In this document: positions 1 through 7,500 of the stretch, in pieces
How the letters are laid out: every line of letters starts with the position of its first letter
Numbering within the stretch: the first letter of the stretch is position 1
Origin: CAZEYI01 sp964422855
Lineage (GTDB): Bacteria > Patescibacteriota > Gracilibacteria > Absconditabacterales > Absconditicoccaceae
Assembly (NCBI GenBank): GCA_964422855.1
Contig: CAYRCS010000035.1
Location: forward strand, 1-8,742
DNA: 8,742 bases
Reading direction: 5' to 3'
The notes under the pieces: model-generated
Told to the model about the DNA's origin: nothing
Seen by the model: the letters and a program-made list of their open reading frames with translations, nothing else
The model's database searches: none
Made by a program: the position numbers and the translations under genes

Positions 1-64
1 AGTCTTTGCTTTCTCCGTGGACAACAAATAGTATAAAAACTTTACCTCATTTTATACAAAAATA

Positions 65-607
65 ATGGAGAACAGCTTGTGAGTAAAGACGATATATTTC
101 AATTGTTTTGATACGTGGTTGAAGATAGAAGACAATAAAAATCGAGGTCCTGAACTTTTCAAGATTCTCAACCTTGATGCCAAAAAAATAAGAAATCAGC
201 TTCTGATGACTGAGATATCTCTCAGAGACACAATCAATGATCGGGCACCTTATATCTTTACATCAGAAAGCGCTCAGCACAAATTACAGGCGGTCTATAA
301 TGCTGAGGATGCAATAAAAGCTGAAATTGCTAGTGTTGTTCTCAAGCCAGGAGCAGCTGAGACTATGCAAGAACTCAAGCGCAGATGATATGGTATTGGT
401 ATTATATCAAACTTATCTAAAGATTATGTATCTGTAGTTAATGATAAACGTGAAATAGTGATGATAGGAGATCATTATAATAATGACTATAAGGCTCCTA
501 TTGATTATGGGATCAATGCGATCCATATGGATCGAAGTAAAACCAATAAAGCTCCTCGTGGCCAGAGAGTGTATTCTATGGAAGAATTGTTAGAAATCTT
601 TAGATAA
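65..607 (+). CDS. HAD-like protein, shortened and probably catalytically impaired
   Basis: Read with UGA as Gly this is a 180-aa protein; UGA codons lie at 80-82 and 386-388. The ATG at 65 is the only in-frame ATG after the TAG at 29-31, and it puts a beta strand directly before the motif I region, as HAD proteins have. HAD hydrolases transfer phosphate through an aspartate in motif I. Here that motif reads YFNCFDTW (residues 11-18), which resembles the FDVFDTL version but has Asn13 in place of the nucleophilic Asp. Motif II is visible as GIISNLS (112-118, Ser115) and motif IV as GDHYNND (135-141). Only about 16 residues separate motifs II and IV, where the family has several tens, so the segment that normally carries the motif III lysine is missing. 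The frame is intact, so this is either a pseudo-enzyme or an early decaying gene. No Shine-Dalgarno is seen. A weak promoter guess is TTGCTT (6-11), 17 nt, TAGTAT (29-34). Family assignment is fairly sure, substrate unknown. Confidence 0.75.
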
Positions 608-650
608 AAAACTGCATTTTCTGTTGCAATATTATATCATTTTTCTATAT

Positions 651-1307
651 TTGTCAACTACGTCTCTTTATGATCTTATCGTTTCTGTTTTGCTAGAAAA
701 TATATCTATAATAAATCCATGACTTCAGGCAGTAGTTGGTGCTGTGTCTTTTGTGAATGGGATGTACAAACCCAAGTCTTTTGTCCTGCATCCAAGCTCT
801 ACTAGACCTATAGATATGCTCCCTGATATTGTTGCCGTATTGAATCAGAGTGTCAATGAAGAAACTAAACTTATGAGATTTCAAGAGTGAGGCGCTGCAA
901 CGCTATTGTATAATTTACAATTTCTATCTGAGGCAGATATGGAATTGCACTATGCTTCTTTTTTGCACAAAACTAATGCACATCCTATTTATGAAAAAAA
1001 TCCAAAACAAGCCTTGATATTTATAAAAAAATGTATTACTGCTATCAGCCAAACTGCCTTAGAAATTGTTTCTCCGTGAGAAAAATGGCAAACCGACAAT
1101 ACTGCATTAGAAGATTTGCAATCATTTGATATATTACGAAAAGAATCGTTCCAAAAATTATTTATGGAATATATCGATAAGGAATGTATTTGGAGTCAAT
1201 ATCAAAAACTTTCTGTTGATATTAAAGAATTTGATCCGCTCACAAAAACTCTTGTCTATTTTACTGCAAAAAAATGGAGTACGATAGATTTTGATACTGT
1301 TGCATAA
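651..1307 (+). CDS. Unrecognised 218-aa protein
   Basis: I do not recognise this protein. Under code 25 the frame is open from 594 to the TAA at 1305-1307, with UGA codons at 720, 888 and 1077. It shows no signal peptide, membrane segment or metal motif. It has a hydrophobic N-terminal helix (SLYDLIVSVLLENISIINPG), a segment with VGAVSFVNG and VLHPSSTRPIDMLPDI, and a more charged helical C-terminal half with several Trp, Tyr and Phe (ECIWSQYQKL, LVYFTAKKW). The start is uncertain. TTG at 651 gives the natural-looking MSTTSLYDL, but TTG 624, TTG 690 and ATG 762 are alternatives. TTGCAA (624-629), 16 nt, TATATT (646-651) resembles a promoter; if it is real, translation must begin further downstream. 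The gene ends 2 bases before the stop of the oppositely oriented pyrH. It lies 43 bases after the HAD-like gene, so the two may be co-transcribed. Confidence 0.6.
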
Positions 1308-1309
1308 AT

Positions 1310-2005
1310 TTATACTCCCACATAAGTTCCTACTATCTTATTGCTGCCTAATTTTTCGAGGTCATCAATTTTGCATACAAACATTGGAAGTTTGTTGTCC
1401 ATAGCCATTGCTATAGCGCTGTGATCCATGATATTGAGTCCGAGTTTGTAGACCTCAGTGAGATTGATATGATCAAATCTTTTGGCGTTTTTGTGTTTCA
1501 TCGGATCTTTGTCGTAGATGCCGTCTACTTTGGTAGCTTTGACGACAACATCGCAATTGAGCTCCAATGCTTTTTGAACTGCTGCGCTATCGGTAGTACA
1601 AAATGGACTTCCTGTTCACCCTGCGCAAAATACTATTTCTCCTGCTTTGATACGATCTAGAGCTTCTCTTCTAAAGAATGATGCAGCTACCTTTGGCATA
1701 TCTAGTGAGGTAAATACTTTGGCTTTGCCTCAGTTGTTCTGAATTGCTTCAGCGACTACTGTTGCGTTTATAACTGTTCCAACCATGCCGAGATAATCTC
1801 CGGTTATTCTATTTACTGCATCAAATTGCGTTCCTCTGATAATGTTGCCTGCTCAAAGTACTATGACAATTTCTATTTTCTTTTTAGATAATGCAACGAT
1901 CTTCTTGGCAAGTTTGTTGATAAAGTCTGTATCAAAACTACCTTCTCCATTGCCTTTGAGTGTTTCGCCTGATAGCTTGAGCATAATTCTTTTGACGTTT
2001 TTCAT
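1310..2005 (-). CDS. pyrH: UMP kinase (uridylate kinase)
   Basis: PyrH phosphorylates UMP to UDP with ATP, a cytoplasmic step of pyrimidine nucleotide supply. The protein is 231 aa, normal for bacterial PyrH. Visible family motifs are KLSGE (residues 10-14), LGAGNIIRG (50-58, usually GGGNIFRG), AGGTGSPFCTTD (128-139, the phosphate and nucleotide loop), KATKVDGIYDKDP, and IMDHSAIAMAMDN near the C-terminus (usually MDxTA). Three glycines are UGA codons: 1855-1853, 1732-1730 and 1618-1616. The first and last lie inside conserved glycine motifs, which is strong evidence for code 25. The start was chosen because MKNVKRIMLKLSGE fits the family N-terminus. In-frame ATGs at 2014 and 2026 are alternatives that add 3 or 7 residues, and none has a Shine-Dalgarno. 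It lies 27 bases after the htpX stop, so co-transcription is likely. Confidence 0.96.
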
Positions 2006-2032
2006 AGAACTCATGTGTGGATACATATATAT

Positions 2033-2923
2033 TTAAAGTTGTTGGAGATTGCGGATTCTACTTTCTAATGAAGGATGTGTAGCAAATGGAGAGCCGTGTT
2101 CGTCATTGTTTATCTTGAGTGTTGCGAATTCATCGTTGGGTACTTTGATTCAACGAGATATGACTTGTAATTTTTGGAGTGATGCTATCATCGTTTGCTT
2201 GCCAAGATAAGCTGCACTTCCTGCATCTGCGGCGTATTCTCTTTTTCTGGAGTAGGCTGCGATGACGAGTAGTCCGGCTATGCCTAGGGTGAAGTCTAAT
2301 ATATTTACTACGAGGAAATATCATAGCTGTCAGAGTCATCATTCTCTATCTCTTTTGACGGTGTTGTTGATCACAAATGCCAATACTCTTGCTAAGAATA
2401 TAACAAAGGTGTTGATCACTCACTGGAGTAATGTCATAGTTACCATGTCGCCATTGAGAATATGTGCCATCTCGTGTCCTATGACTCCTTTGATTTCCTG
2501 ATCAGTCATCTGATCTACGAGCCCACTGGAGACTGCTACTAAGCTATTGTTTTTGCTTGGTCAGGTAGCAAATGCATTTGGTTCTGGGGATTGATAGATG
2601 CCGACTTCGGGTATTTTGATGTTGTTTTGCTGGGCGATTGTTTGCACGGTATGATATATGATTTGTAATTTGGCTGCTTTGGTGTCGCTGGTGATTGGTC
2701 TGATGCTATATGCGCGTTTGGCTATCCATTTGCTCATCTGGAGACTTATAAAAGCTCAGCCAAATCATACGATGCTTGCAAAGATTGCTAGGGATGGAAT
2801 ATTGAGTCCCGTTGTGCTGTATACATCTATCTTAAATATAATCTGTACGAGGAAAATGAGTATATTGATGGCAATGATGATGGCTATGTTTGTGATGACG
2901 AAGAGGAGAATTCTTTTTATCAT
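2033..2923 (-). CDS. htpX: HtpX-like membrane zinc protease (M48)
   Basis: HtpX is an inner-membrane metalloprotease that degrades misfolded membrane proteins. The 296-aa product begins with MIKRILLFVITN, the usual HtpX N-terminus. It has hydrophobic segments at about 5-30 and 42-62. The zinc site HEMAH is at 150-154, with GDM shortly after. Two more hydrophobic segments follow, and then the third ligand region RKREYAADAG (Glu229). The ending ATHPSLESRI is also typical of the family. Nine glycines are UGA, including a tandem UGA-UGA after KRDRE. An upstream ATG at 3001 would add 26 residues with no family resemblance, so I prefer 2923, which is preceded by a weak CAGAG. The gene is divergent from rsmH and sits just upstream of pyrH. 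Grouping a membrane protease with UMP kinase may simply reflect genome compaction. Confidence 0.94.
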
Positions 2924-3020
2924 CTCTGTGGCGGATATAAATTTCGTATTGTATGTGGATTGGGGTGTATTTTGCAAGTAAATGCATATAGTGTTTTGCA
3001 TATTTTAGTCATCATGTGCG

Positions 3021-3872
3021 ATGCAACATATATCTATTATGGTACCTGAAGTGCTATCTTTGGTGCCGGCTGGTGTACAAAATATTGTGGATGGAACGAC
3101 TGGACATGGAGGACATACATTGGCTATGGCTCAAAAATTTCCTGATGCAACAATTACTGCTATGGATAGAGATGTAGCTATGCTCGAGCATGCACGTGAA
3201 CGTTGCGTCGATATTGATAGGATTTCTTTTGTGAATGATTCGTATGCGAATTTTGCGCAATATATTTCTGGTGTAGATTTTATATTGCTGGATATTGGTG
3301 TCAATCGAGAGCATTTTGAGGATAGATCGAGAGGATTTTCGATCCATGATGATGGGCCATTGGATATGAGATTTGATCGCACACAAGACAAGACTGCAGC
3401 GAGTGTGTTGCAGACGTATTCGGTTGATGAGTTGACTCGCATATTTGTGGATTATGCTGATTTTACTCCAGAGAAATCTCATGAACTTGCTCTAGGTATT
3501 GTGAAACAAAGACTGAAAGAAAGATTTGTTACGACACAAGGACTTCGTCAATTCTTCGGACAGTTTGGGATAGGGAAAGGTGCGGTGACTGTATTGTTTC
3601 AGGCATTGAGAATTGAGGTTAATGATGAATTGTGAGAACTGCGTCGTTTCTTGGAGACCTTTGATTCTTCTCTATCAATGGGCGGAAGATGTGGGATTAT
3701 TACTTTTCATAGTATCGAGGATAGGATGGTTAAAAAAGCCTTTGCTGAACTTGTGGCTTGATGATGATTTGCTTTGGTCCACAAAAAACCTATAAAACCA
3801 ACTCGACAGGAAGTACAAAAAAATAGAGCGTCGAGAAGCGCCTTGTTGAGATGTATAGAAAAGATATCATAA
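3021..3872 (+). CDS. rsmH: 16S rRNA (cytosine1402-N4)-methyltransferase
   Basis: RsmH uses S-adenosylmethionine to methylate N4 of C1402 in the ribosomal P site. The 283-aa product shows the family signatures in order: HISIMVPEVL at the start, the SAM-binding VDGTTGHGGHT (residues 23-33), DFILLDIGV, RGFSIHDDGPLDMRFD, FQALRIEVNDEL, GIITFHSIEDRMVK and a final KKPIKPT...NRASRSALLR. DIGVNREH replaces the usual DLGVSS, a mild deviation. UGA supplies Gly at 3633-3635 and a run of three Gly at 3759-3767, just before the ALVHKKP segment. ATG 3021 is the first in-frame start after the TAG at 3006-3008, and it has no Shine-Dalgarno. In many bacteria rsmH opens the division and cell-wall cluster. Here a small gene follows at once, but the assembly gap hides the join. 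Confidence 0.96.
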
Positions 3873-3882
3873 ATTATTTTTT

Positions 3883-3982
3883 NNNNNNNNNNNNNNNNNN
3901 NNNNNNNNNNNNNNNNNNNNNNNNNNNNNNNNNNNNNNNNNNNNNNNNNNNNNNNNNNNNNNNNNNNNNNNNNNNNNNNNNN
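3883..3982. other. Assembly gap of 100 N
   Basis: Exactly 100 undetermined bases begin 10 bases after the rsmH stop. A round 100 is the usual scaffold placeholder, so the true distance is unknown. The missing DNA contains most or all of the 5' part of the next gene. Confidence 0.99.
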
Positions 3983-4111
3983 GCTGCTTTTGAATATGAG
4001 ATAGTGAAGACACAACTTCTCAAAGTTCAACAATACAATCGAGAAAAAACAGATAGTAATACTATGGCGCAAAATGCAAATTCTGTGATAATCAATTTGC
4101 CGTCAAACTAA
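3983..4111 (+). CDS. C-terminus of a small protein after rsmH, possibly FtsL-like (partial)
   Basis: Only the last 42 residues are visible, ending at the TAA 4109-4111. They are hydrophilic and helical (FEYEIVKTQLLKVQQYNREK), with a heptad-like spacing that could be a coiled coil, followed by a short polar tail. Position right after rsmH is where the small division protein FtsL sits in many genomes, and a coiled-coil C-terminal region would fit, but sequence alone does not prove it. An ATG at 3851 inside the rsmH end begins MYRKDIINYF and is in the same frame if the gap length is a multiple of three plus one, so it could be the true start. The last four bases overlap the end of the convergent reductase gene. 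Confidence 0.55.
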   Translation, partial: AAFEYEIVKTQLLKVQQYNREKTDSNTMAQNANSVIINLPSN

Positions 4112-4824
4112 TATTTTTCGAAAGCAATATTTTCTGCGTTAATTCATTTTTGCACTAATTGCTCGACAACATCTTCTACCATTACGGGTTTGCCACAGAT
4201 GTAGACTTGGATATTTGATGTATCGAGAAATGCGAGTGCTGAGTCTATGCTAGTCTGTATATGTCCTGGCTGTCGATCTGTTTTGGTGTCTTGTGAAAGA
4301 TGAAGATAATGTTTGATCATATCTGTCTCTTGTCGAGAAGATGTTATGCTATCTATAAGATTGTCTTGCTGTCTTTCCCCAAAAATATGTGCAATTTTGT
4401 TATATTGTTTGTTTTCAATAAGCGTCTGATACATACTGTAGATTGGCGTAAGCCCACTTCCCGTAGAGATCAGGAGGTAGCTATCTGACTTTGATTCTTT
4501 GCCAAGATGTCCAAGTGGTGCTGTGCATTTCACTAGGTCTCCGATTGCTAATTTATTTGTCAGATAGTCAGACATGCCACCATCGCGTGTTTTTTTGACA
4601 AGGGTAGTAAATGTTCATTGTGTTTGTAATTGTTGGTTGCTTGATCCTATGCTATATGCTCTTTTGAGAGCCTTGTCATCTGCATCTTGCATATCGGGGA
4701 TTTCAAGAAATGCAAATTGTCCTGCGTGAAATTCGAATATTTGCTCAGGTGCAAATGTGATATATGCGACGAGTTTGTTTGGACTATATTGTATATCTAC
4801 TACTTTAGCTTGAGTTTGGATCAT
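4108..4824 (-). CDS. FAD/NAD(P)H oxidoreductase, ferredoxin-NADP reductase type
   Basis: This 238-aa cytoplasmic flavoprotein has the two-domain layout of plant-type ferredoxin or flavodoxin reductases. The N-terminal barrel carries GQFAFLEIP and KRAYSIGSS, where RxYS contacts FAD. Next is a loop with KTRDGGMSDYL, equivalent to the GGxxSxYL segment. The C-terminal nucleotide-binding half has STGSGLTPIYSM (the GTGxTP-type pyrophosphate loop), HIFGERQQDNL, ICGKPVMVEDV (the CGxPxMV motif) and the usual ending in an aromatic residue (INAENIAFEKY). UGA encodes Gly at 4617-4615 and 4146-4144; the second allows read-on to TAG 4110-4108 and completes the canonical C-terminus. No iron-sulfur cysteine cluster is present. 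The electron partner (ferredoxin, flavodoxin, free flavin) cannot be told from the sequence. It is transcribed divergently from sua5. Confidence 0.88.
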
Positions 4825-4843
4825 CCAAAAGATACACTATAAA
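4816..4843 (+). promoter_or_regulatory. Candidate sua5 promoter in a divergent region
   Basis: TTGGAT (4816-4821), 16 nt, TATAAA (4838-4843) would start transcription about 20 bases before the sua5 ATG. The -35 is weak and overlaps the first codons of the reductase gene. On the other strand TATAGT (4841-4836) could be the -10 for the reductase, so the two -10 boxes would overlap. Confidence 0.35.
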
Positions 4844-4869
4844 ATATTTGTATTGTAAAAAAACACTGT

Positions 4870-5805
4870 ATGATATCAATCACAGACGCAGCAAAGGTAT
4901 TGCGCGCAGGTGGTATAGTTGCAATTCCTACTGAAACTGTCTATGGTCTGGCTGCTAATGCCTTGGATGAAAAGGCCGTGGCTCAGATTTTTGCTCTAAA
5001 AAAAAGACCCAGTGATAACCCCCTCATAGTTCATGTATGATCAAAATCTGATATATCAAAATATGCGACCATTGTTTCTCCCTTGGAGACATTGTTGATA
5101 GAAAAACTAATTCCAGGTCCTTTGACAATCTTGTTGCATAAAAAAAATATTCCAGACCTTGTTACTGCCGGAAGTGAATGGGTAGCTATCAGGATGCCTG
5201 ATCACCCTATTGCACAAGATTTACTCTCGCGTCTTGATTTCCCCCTTGCTGCGCCGAGCGCAAATATATCCGGCAGACCTAGTCCAACGTCTCCTGATAT
5301 GGTTGTAGCTAATTTTGGCCCAATGGTCCCAGTCTTAGATGGTGGCGAATGTTTGGTAGGTATCGAATCCACCGTTGTACAAGTAGTGGATGGAAGTATA
5401 TGTATCCATAGGCCTGGCTTTATCACTCTAGAAGATATCCAATCTCTGGTATGACCAGATGTTCGTGTAGAATATACTTATGGTGAAACAAATATCTCTC
5501 CAGGAGTCAAATATCCTCACTATGCTCCTCATGCACGCGTACATCGACTTGATTTGGATAATCTTCCGCAATCTGGATGAGCTGTATTACTTGTTACTGA
5601 CCAATGGATAGACACAAATACTCAGGTATCTTGTGCTATCTATAAACGATGAAGTCGCAATGTTTTGCTTGCTTGTGCACAAAATTTATATCGCTTCTAT
5701 CACCAAGCTGATCTTGATGGCTATACTGATATATATGTAGAAAAATTGCCTGAAACTGGTGTATGATATGCACTTATGAATAGAGTAAGAAAAAGTATCC
5801 AATAG
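4870..5805 (+). CDS. sua5: Threonylcarbamoyl-AMP synthase, Sua5 type
   Basis: The enzyme makes threonylcarbamoyl-AMP from threonine, bicarbonate and ATP, the first step of t6A37 formation in ANN-decoding tRNAs. The 311-aa protein has the full Sua5 layout. A YrdC domain covers about residues 1-195, with PTETVYGLAANA, KKRPSDNPLIVHV, PGPLTILL, AIRMPDHP, APSANISGRPSPTS, GIESTVV and HRPGFIT. The linker SPGVKYPHYAPHARV follows, then the C-terminal Sua5 domain ending ETGVGYALMNRVRK. UGA gives Gly at 5038, 5452, 5578, 5650 and 5764; without this the gene falls into five pieces. The ATG at 4870 aligns with the usual YrdC start and has no Shine-Dalgarno. The TAG at 5803-5805 lies 9 bases before the convergent HD-gene remnant. 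Later steps of t6A synthesis need TsaB, TsaD and TsaE, which are not in this window. Confidence 0.96.
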
Positions 5806-5814
5806 ATTTTTTTC

Positions 5815-5934
5815 TCCATCTCGCTCTGCTAAGAATTTGATGAGGAAACCTTCCATATATTCGTGTCTATGTTGTGCGATTTTTTTGCCTGTGGTGGTGC
5901 CCATACGATCTTTGAGGAGAAGAAGCTTTTCCTA
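5815..5934 (-). pseudogene. Remnant of an HD-phosphohydrolase gene 3' end
   Basis: Bases 5931-5815 encode 39 residues that match residues 178-216 of the intact HD protein further right (35 of 39 identical by my count; about 100 of 117 bases). The shared stretch starts at EKLLLLKDRM and ends at FLAERDG. Directly upstream in frame is TAG (5934-5932), where the intact gene has the Tyr codon TAC; beyond that only patchy similarity remains. The intact gene ends two codons after this block, but here the stop is gone and the frame would run into antisense of sua5 as far as TAA 5688-5686. No start codon with a promoter is apparent, so it is most likely non-coding debris of a second or replaced HD gene. 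Its orientation against sua5 mirrors that of the intact HD gene against the HExxH gene. Confidence 0.85.
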
Positions 5935-5935
5935 A

Positions 5936-5963
5936 TTGACATTTGCATTAAATTGCATATAAT
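5936..5963 (+). promoter_or_regulatory. Consensus sigma-70-type promoter for the HExxH gene
   Basis: A perfect TTGACA (5936-5941) and a perfect TATAAT (5958-5963) are separated by 16 nt. The expected start of transcription is near 5970, about 12 bases before the ATG at 5982, leaving almost no leader and no room for a Shine-Dalgarno. This is the strongest promoter-like sequence in the window. Its -35 begins 4 bases from the end of the HD remnant. Confidence 0.8.
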
Positions 5964-5981
5964 AAATTCGTTATTTATTAT

Positions 5982-6806
5982 ATGTTTTGGATGCGTTTTA
6001 TTGTCGATAAAAAAGAGGAATTAAGCCCCAAATTTTCAGATAGAAATCAGATTGCTGATCAGATAATGCATGTACTTTCTCAGGTACGTCGCAATTCATC
6101 TCTTGATCTAGAAAACGGTGCTGTAATGTTTTGTAAAGACTGGTATACCAATCCTATCACACACCAGAAATTGGTTGATTTTTTTGCACAACAGAAACTA
6201 TATACTTCTGTCGAATCTGTACAAAAATATTTTAGCGCTCAGGCTGAGTCTCTAGATATCATGTTTTATAAAAATCCTTGGAAGGCATATAAAGATCTTA
6301 TCTCTAGATTGCCTGTAGAGTATAAGATTACTACGTGAGAAGCTATCTCGGAACTACGACATTATATTGTGGGTGGGTGAGTTTATTATCCATCAGTACA
6401 AAGAGCCTACATAAACTCTTTGTGGCCTCGTATATTTCCTATCGACTTAAATTCAGTTCATGAGTGATGACATTTTTTTGATAATTATGATGGAGAGATA
6501 GATATCTGTGCTGTAGATGGATCTATCGTTACTTCTACGAAAAATTTGTCTGATCAGATAGCAGATGTTCTACAGTCTCCTTTTTGTGTACACGACAAAA
6601 AAACATATGAGACCTCTCATTCTGAAATATATGCTCATATCATGGTAATCAGATATCTTTTGTGACTACAGCCTTGAGATCGTATACATCGTGATCATAT
6701 TGAAGCTCTTTGCTATTTTTGACCTTCAGCTATAGCAAGACTATTGAGGCAGATACCTGATCACTCTCAGGAGGCTTTTGTGGATCTGATGAATAATATA
6801 CATTAG
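5982..6806 (+). CDS. Unrecognised 274-aa protein with possible HExxH zinc site
   Basis: I do not recognise the family. The frame continues through seven UGA codons (6336, 6378, 6465, 6468, 6663, 6675, 6720) to TAG 6804-6806. The N-terminal half (about 1-115) is charged and helical and has no signal peptide. The central part reads VHEGGHFFDNYDGE, in which H160-E161-x-x-H164 matches the zinc-protease HExxH motif; both middle residues are UGA-encoded glycines, so the motif is invisible in the standard code. Glu215 in HSEIYAHIMVIRYLLG lies about 50 residues on, in a helix, and could be a third zinc ligand. A metalloprotease role is an inference; the motif is short and can arise by chance. The gene has its own consensus promoter, starts without a Shine-Dalgarno and stops 3 bases before the convergent HD gene stop. 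It is bracketed by two copies of the HD-gene 3' end. Confidence 0.85.
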
Positions 6807-6809
6807 AAA

Positions 6810-7466
6810 TTATTTTATACCATCTCGTTCGGCGAGGAATTCGCTTAGAAAGCCTTGCATATACTCGTGTCTGTGTTGTGCAATTTTTTTGCCTGTGGTG
6901 GTGTTCATACGATCTTTGAGGAGAAGAAGTTTTTCGTAAAAGTGATTTATAGTGCTTCATTGCTTGTTGTTGATATATTGTTCTTTGGTAATTTCGATGT
7001 TTGGTAAGATATCTGGGGTATGCATTGGGGCTGATCTATGTGATCCAAATGCAAATGTCCTAGCTACTCCGATTGCTCATATAGCATCTAGTCTATCTGC
7101 ATCTTGTACTATCTGACATTCGATGGATTTTTGTCATTCATCATGATTTTTACCTTTGAAAGAAATGTTATCTACTATATGTACCACTGCCTGTATCGTT
7201 TCTTCAGGTAATTGTAAACTTGTTAATCGTTCTCTCGTTACTTTCCCTCCTATTTTTTCGTCGCCATCATGAGCTTTGTAGTCTGCTATGTCGTGCAATA
7301 AGGCTCATAATTCTACTACAAATATATCGCATTGTTCGCCTGTGGCTATGTGTTTGGCATTTTGCCGTACTCTATAGATATGCCGTCGATCATGTCCTGA
7401 TGCTTCGCCAACAAACTTTTGTTTGACCATATCAGCTGTCTGTTGGATGATGTTTTGTATGTCCAT
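6810..7466 (-). CDS. HD-domain phosphohydrolase (YpgQ/YedJ-like)
   Basis: This 218-aa cytoplasmic protein matches the small HD-superfamily hydrolases related to YpgQ and YedJ, metal-dependent phosphohydrolases of uncertain physiological substrate. Visible motifs are GHDRRHIYRV (residues 24-33), VVELGALLHDIADYKAHDG with the HD pair His58-Asp59, VDNISFKG, IVQDADRLDAIGAIGVARTFAFG, and a C-terminal block with HFYEKLLLLKDRMNT and IAQHRHEYMQGFLSEF. In many relatives the first motif is GHDWWHI, so RR here is a change. UGA provides four glycines: Gly54 before ALLHDI, one in HDEGQK, one in DAIGAIG and one in KQGST. The ATG at 7466 gives the expected start about 24 residues before GHD and lacks a Shine-Dalgarno. 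Its last 39 codons are repeated in the remnant upstream of the neighbouring HExxH gene. Confidence 0.92.
6819..6935 (-). repeat. Second copy of the 117-bp direct repeat, inside the HD gene
   Basis: These bases are residues 178-216 of the intact HD gene and match 5815-5931 in the same orientation at about 85 percent by hand count. The two copies flank the HExxH gene and its promoter as imperfect direct repeats about 1 kb apart. Confidence 0.9.
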
Positions 7467-7500
7467 TTGTCTGTTTTACGTAAATATAGTTGTGCTTGTA

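Noticed and set aside
2..31. Nine-codon tail VFAFSVDNK then TAG at the left edge
   Set aside because: It could be the end of an upstream gene but is too short to support.
693..884. Minus-strand 63-aa frame
   Set aside because: Opposite the longer code-25 frame at 651-1307, with no motif or promoter.
3054..3482. Long open frames antisense to rsmH
   Set aside because: They lie opposite a gene with clear family motifs and show no motif of their own.
5686..5904. 72-aa minus-strand protein beginning MGTTTGKK
   Set aside because: Only its first half is homologous to the HD protein C-terminus; the rest is antisense of sua5. It is a remnant rather than a gene.
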